Shown: positions 5,803-9,064 of the stretch, piece after piece
Layout of the letters: every line of letters begins with the position of its first letter
How positions within the stretch are numbered: the stretch's first letter is position 1
NCBI GenBank assembly: GCA_003343625.1
Contig: QAKV01000006.1
Span: 1-9,064, forward strand
Source: Clostridiales bacterium
Lineage (GTDB): Bacteria; Bacillota; Clostridia; Lachnospirales; Lachnospiraceae
DNA: 9,064 nt
Reading direction: 5' to 3'
Made by a program: the position numbers and the translations under genes
The notes under the pieces: model-generated
What the model was told of the DNA's origin: nothing
The model's database searches: none
The model's input: only the letters and a program-made list of their open reading frames with translations

Positions 5803-6881
5803 GCGAACAGAAGAACATCATGGAGTATGAAACGGTAGCGCTGGATGAAGAGCGCAAAGAGGTGGTGATTCTGGATCAGACGAAGCTGCCCCGGAGGACG
5901 GAACTGATCCGTTTAAAGAGCGCACAGGAGATCTGGGAAGCCATTTATCTGCTGAAAGTGCGCGGAGCACCCGCCATCGGGGTGGCGGCGGCCTTTGGGA
6001 TTTACGTCCTGGCGGATGCCGTGGAGACGGAGGATTACGGCGAATTCCTCTCCGAATTCAGGAAACAGAAAGAGTATCTGGATTCCGCGAGGCCTACCGC
6101 GGTGAATCTTTCCTGGGCGCTTCGGCGGATGGAAAAGGTGGTGGAAGAACATGCGGATCTTCCCGTAAGCCGGATCAAGGAGATGCTGAGGCGGGAAGCG
6201 ATTGAAATCAAGGAAGAAGATATCCGGGTCTGCCGGGCCATCGGAGAGTATGGTCTGACGTTGGTGAAGCCGGGAGACGGGATTTTGACGCACTGCAATG
6301 CCGGCCAGCTGGCTACCTGCAAATACGGCACCGCTACGGCTCCCATTTATCTGGGGCAGGAAAAGGGGTACGGTTTCCGCGTTTTTGCGGATGAAACCCG
6401 ACCGCTTTTACAGGGCGCCAGGCTGACTTCCTACGAGCTGCAATCCGCCGGGGTGGACGTGACTCTGATTTGTGATAATATGTCCGCCGCCGTCATGCGA
6501 AACGGCTGGGTGAACGCGGTTTTCGTCGGATGCGACCGGGTGGCCGCCAACGGCGATACGGCAAACAAGATCGGAACCAGCGTGGTGGCCACGGTGGCCA
6601 GACGTTATGGCGTTCCCTTCTACGTCTGCGCTCCCACATCCACAATCGATTTGAATACGCCTACCGGGGCGGACATCCGGATCGAGCAGCGGCCGGCTGA
6701 AGAGGTGACGGAGATGTGGTATCGGGAGAGGATGGCGCCGGACGGAGTGAAGGTATACAATCCGGCCTTCGACGTGACGGACAACGATCTGATCGACGGC
6801 ATCGTGACCGAATACGGGATCGCGAGAGCGCCTTATGCGGAGTCTTTGCGGGAAATTTTCGACAGAAAAAAGAAAGGGTGA
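5799..6881 (+). CDS. mtnA: S-methyl-5-thioribose-1-phosphate isomerase
   Basis: 360 residues, the normal length for MtnA of the eIF2B-like isomerase superfamily. It converts methylthioribose-1-phosphate to methylthioribulose-1-phosphate in the methionine salvage pathway. Key motifs: [13 protein letters not shown] (55-67), [12 protein letters not shown] (97-107), [11 protein letters not shown] (163-173) with the catalytic Cys at 166, [19 protein letters not shown], and [17 protein letters not shown] (244-260) with the catalytic Asp at 246. The 80-residue Cys-to-Asp distance equals that in B. subtilis MtnA (C160/D240). Start ATG 5799 overlaps the small-ORF stop and has AGGAG 11 nt upstream; ATG 5820 is a less likely alternative. 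No mtnK or later pathway gene is in the window, so the enzyme could also serve a 5-deoxyribose salvage route. No SAM riboswitch was seen upstream. Confidence 0.93.
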   Translation: MSEQKNIMEYETVALDEERKEVVILDQTKLPRRTELIRLKSAQEIWEAIYLLKVRGAPAIGVAAAFGIYVLADAVETEDYGEFLSEFRKQKEYLDSARPTAVNLSWALRRMEKVVEEHADLPVSRIKEMLRREAIEIKEEDIRVCRAIGEYGLTLVKPGDGILTHCNAGQLATCKYGTATAPIYLGQEKGYGFRVFADETRPLLQGARLTSYELQSAGVDVTLICDNMSAAVMRNGWVNAVFVGCDRVAANGDTANKIGTSVVATVARRYGVPFYVCAPTSTIDLNTPTGADIRIEQRPAEEVTEMWYRERMAPDGVKVYNPAFDVTDNDLIDGIVTEYGIARAPYAESLREIFDRKKKG

Positions 6882-6918
6882 AACGGTCGGAACCGTGGAG
6901 GCTTTTGGGCCCTTCCCC

Positions 6919-6947
6919 TTGACCCATATGGGGCGAAGTGTTATTAT
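6919..6947 (+). promoter_or_regulatory. Promoter of the ptb-buk operon
   Basis: A -35 TTGACC (6919-6924) and a -10 TATTAT (6942-6947) have an exact 17-bp spacer, about 60 bp before the ptb start. The 10-bp palindrome CCCATATGGG (6923-6932) overlaps the end of the -35 box and could be an operator. The preceding mtnA gene has only a weak 5-bp hairpin (6883-6896) after its stop, so some read-through into ptb is possible. Confidence 0.72.
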
Positions 6948-7008
6948 TTTAACAGCGAGCAAAAGACTGCTGGAATGTCCGGCAAAAATACGAATGAGGT
7001 GCGAAAAG

Positions 7009-7926
7009 ATGATTACAAATTTTGAGGGGCTCATTTCCAAAGTGAAGGAATGCAGCAAGAAAACGGTATCGGTAGCCGTTGCGGAAGACGATGCGGTGTT
7101 GGAAGCCGTACAGGCGGCCAGAGATCAGGGGATCGCGGACGCGATTCTTGTGGGCGACGAGGCGAAGATCCGTCAGATCGGCGCATCCCTGAACATGAAC
7201 ATGGATGAATATCAGATCATCGATGAGCCGGATCACTGGCAGGCAGCCTTAAAGGCTGTGAAGCTGGCCCACGACGGTGTGGCGGACATGTACATGAAAG
7301 GGCTTTTGGACACGAAATCGTTCCTGAAGAGCATTCTGGACAAGGAAGTGGGACTTCGTACCGGAAGGCCCCTGTCCCATGTGGCGGTTTTCGAAGTGAA
7401 GGGCGTCAAACAGCTGCTGTTTTTGACGGATGTGGCATTCATGACCTATCCTACGCTGGAGGACAAGGTACATATTATCGAGAATACGGTGGAAGTAGCG
7501 CATGCCTGCGGTCTGGAATGTCCGAAGGTGGCTCCTCTCGCGGCGGTGGAAGTGGTCAATCCCAAGATGCCCGCTACGGTGGAAGCAGCAGAGCTGACGA
7601 AGATGAACGAAGAGGGCAAGATTGCGGGCTGCATCGTGGATGGCCCGCTGTCCATGGATCTTGCCATCGATCCGGCCGCTGCGGCGCATAAGGGCGCATC
7701 CGGCAGGAAGATTGTGGGAGATGCGGACATTCTGCTGTTCCCGGATATCCACGCGGGCAACCTGGTATATAAGACTCTGGTTCATACCGCTACGGTGGAG
7801 AACGGCTGCATCCTGACCGGTACGAAGGTTCCGGCGATTCTGACGAGCCGTTCCGACAGCTTCCAGACGAAAGTGAATTCCATCGCTCTGGCTGCAGTGG
7901 TCGCGGAAGGACTGAAGAAAGCCTGA
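7009..7926 (+). CDS. ptb: Phosphate butyryltransferase
   Basis: 305 residues, the usual Ptb length. It exchanges CoA of butyryl-CoA for phosphate to give butyryl-phosphate, the first step of the kinase route to butyrate. The sequence belongs to the phosphate acetyl/butyryltransferase fold: AVAEDDAVLEAV and GIADAILVGD near the N-terminus, MKGLLDTKSFLKSIL (96-110), VDGPLSMDLAI (210-220), PDIHAGNLVYK (245-255) and LTSRSDS (278-284). ATG 7009 is chosen because GAGGTG ends 8 nt upstream; the in-frame ATG 6994 lacks a comparable site. The butyrate kinase gene follows after 28 bp, which makes Ptb more likely than phosphotransacetylase. Related acyl-CoAs such as isobutyryl- or valeryl-CoA may also be used. 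Confidence 0.93.
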   Translation: MITNFEGLISKVKECSKKTVSVAVAEDDAVLEAVQAARDQGIADAILVGDEAKIRQIGASLNMNMDEYQIIDEPDHWQAALKAVKLAHDGVADMYMKGLLDTKSFLKSILDKEVGLRTGRPLSHVAVFEVKGVKQLLFLTDVAFMTYPTLEDKVHIIENTVEVAHACGLECPKVAPLAAVEVVNPKMPATVEAAELTKMNEEGKIAGCIVDGPLSMDLAIDPAAAAHKGASGRKIVGDADILLFPDIHAGNLVYKTLVHTATVENGCILTGTKVPAILTSRSDSFQTKVNSIALAAVVAEGLKKA

Positions 7927-7954
7927 AATAGAACATAAAGGAGAGTAACGCGAA

Positions 7955-9022
7955 ATGGCGATTAAAAGCTTAATTATCAACCCCGGTTCTACGTCCACCA
8001 AAATCGGCGTTTTCGAAGATGAGACGCTCTTATTCGAAGAAACGCTGCGTCATCCCACGGAGGAGATCGCAAAATACGCTTCGATTATCGATCAGAAGGA
8101 TTTCCGGAAGAAGATCATCGTGGATTTTTTAAAGGAGAAGGACTGTGACGTGCGTTCCTTCGATGTGATCGTGGGCAGAGGCGGCCTGTTAAAGCCCATT
8201 CCGGGCGGTACCTACCGGGTGAGCGACGCGCTGCTGGAGGATCTCAGAATCGGTAAGCAGGGGCAGCATGCGTCCAACCTGGGCGGTATTTTGGCGCGGG
8301 AGATCGGCGATGAGATCGGTGTCCCCTCATATATCGTGGATCCCGTGGTGGTGGATGAGCTGGAGCCGGTAGCGCGGATTTCCGGTATGCCGGAGCTCCC
8401 CAGAAGGAGCATTTTCCACGCGCTGAATCAGAAAGCGGTTGCCAGAAGATATGCCAAGGAAAAGGGCGTTAAATACGAAGATCTGAATCTGATCGTGATC
8501 CATATGGGCGGAGGCGTGTCCGTGGGCGCTCATCATGGCGGCAGGGTCGTGGACGTGAACAACATTCTGGACGGCGAGGGCGCATTCTCTCCGGAGAGGG
8601 CGGGTACCGTTCCGGTCGGGGATCTGATCAGGCTGTGCTATTCCGGCAAGTATACGGAAAAAGAACTATATAAGAAGATCTGCGGCAACGGAGGATATAA
8701 CGCGTATCTGGGCACCAACGATGCCAGAGTGGTACAGAAGATGGTGGACGAAGGCGATGAGAACGCGAAGCTGATACAGAGCGCCTTCTATTATCAGATC
8801 GCCAAGGATGCGGGCGCGATGGCCGCTGTTCTGAATGGCAGGGTGGATCAGATTATCCTTACGGGAGGCATCGCTTATTCGCCTGTCACCGTCGCGAAGC
8901 TGCAGGAGAAGATCGGCTGGATCGCTCCTTTCACGGTCTATCCGGGTGAGGACGAACTGCTGGCCCTTGTGCAGGGCGCATTGCGCGTGATGAACGGGGA
9001 AGAAGAAGCCAAAGAATATTGA
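7955..9022 (+). CDS. buk: Butyrate kinase
   Basis: 355 residues, matching Buk of the ASKHA (acetate/sugar kinase, Hsp70, actin) superfamily. It transfers phosphate from butyryl-phosphate to ADP, yielding butyrate and ATP. Signatures: the N-terminal phosphate-binding NPGSTSTK (9-16), [15 protein letters not shown] (73-87), [14 protein letters not shown] (183-196), [11 protein letters not shown] (214-224), LTGGIAYS (302-309) and [16 protein letters not shown] (330-345). The N-terminal STSTK and the absence of the longer acetate-kinase insertions favour butyrate over acetate kinase. The ATG at 7955 has AAAGGAG (7937-7943) upstream. It forms an operon with ptb and is followed by a strong hairpin at the window edge. 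Closely related branched-chain fatty acid kinases cannot be fully excluded. Confidence 0.94.
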   Translation: MAIKSLIINPGSTSTKIGVFEDETLLFEETLRHPTEEIAKYASIIDQKDFRKKIIVDFLKEKDCDVRSFDVIVGRGGLLKPIPGGTYRVSDALLEDLRIGKQGQHASNLGGILAREIGDEIGVPSYIVDPVVVDELEPVARISGMPELPRRSIFHALNQKAVARRYAKEKGVKYEDLNLIVIHMGGGVSVGAHHGGRVVDVNNILDGEGAFSPERAGTVPVGDLIRLCYSGKYTEKELYKKICGNGGYNAYLGTNDARVVQKMVDEGDENAKLIQSAFYYQIAKDAGAMAAVLNGRVDQIILTGGIAYSPVTVAKLQEKIGWIAPFTVYPGEDELLALVQGALRVMNGEEEAKEY

Positions 9023-9040
9023 TAAGGGAGCAAGCGGCCG

Positions 9041-9064
9041 GCGCCATCGGGATTCCGATGGCGC
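9041..9064 (+). terminator. Stem-loop after buk, probable intrinsic terminator (cut by window edge)
   Basis: GCGCCATCGG (9041-9050) pairs perfectly with CCGATGGCGC (9055-9064) around a GATT loop, starting 18 bp after the buk stop. The T-tract that would confirm intrinsic termination lies beyond the window. Confidence 0.65.

Overview
The window reads as chromosomal DNA of a fairly GC-rich anaerobic Clostridia member, most likely Lachnospiraceae-like. This is inferred from a ptb-buk butyrate operon, a flavin reductase-rubredoxin fusion, a DUF6809-type protein and strong AGGAGG-type ribosome binding sites. I cannot fix the genus. All convincing genes are on the + strand except one small XRE-type regulator.

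Layout. (1) Bases 1-945: 3' part of a membrane acyltransferase-3 family protein, cut by the window edge. (2) 983-3606: a promoter followed by an envelope-stress-like pair, an SPFH-domain protein with three C-terminal zinc ribbons (B. subtilis YdjI-like) and a double zinc-ribbon membrane protein (YdjG-like). A long stem-loop ends this unit and also serves the convergent regulator gene. (3) 3693-4428: a small accessory-looking module. A 78-residue XRE regulator is divergent from a 94-residue DUF6809-type protein. The 214 bp between them carry a perfect 19-bp palindrome and two copies of a CCCCRTATACGGGG operator-like element, each abutting a -10 box. (4) 4475-6881: a compact cluster of high-molecular-weight rubredoxin (flavin reductase + rubredoxin), the tRNA-editing deacylase YbaK, an easily missed 55-codon single-pass membrane protein, and MtnA of methionine salvage. 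The last three overlap by ATGA junctions. (5) 6919-9064: a strong promoter, phosphate butyryltransferase, butyrate kinase and a perfect 10-bp stem ending at the window edge.

How they work together. Ptb and Buk convert butyryl-CoA to butyrate with ATP formation. Hrb probably passes electrons from reduced nicotinamide to flavodiiron-type oxygen or NO reductases. YbaK and MtnA are housekeeping quality-control and salvage functions. The SPFH/zinc-ribbon pair probably acts at the membrane in stress response. The points most worth a second look are the regulatory region between the XRE and DUF6809 genes, the unannotated small membrane protein, and the SPFH/zinc-ribbon pair without its usual PspA and YdjH partners.
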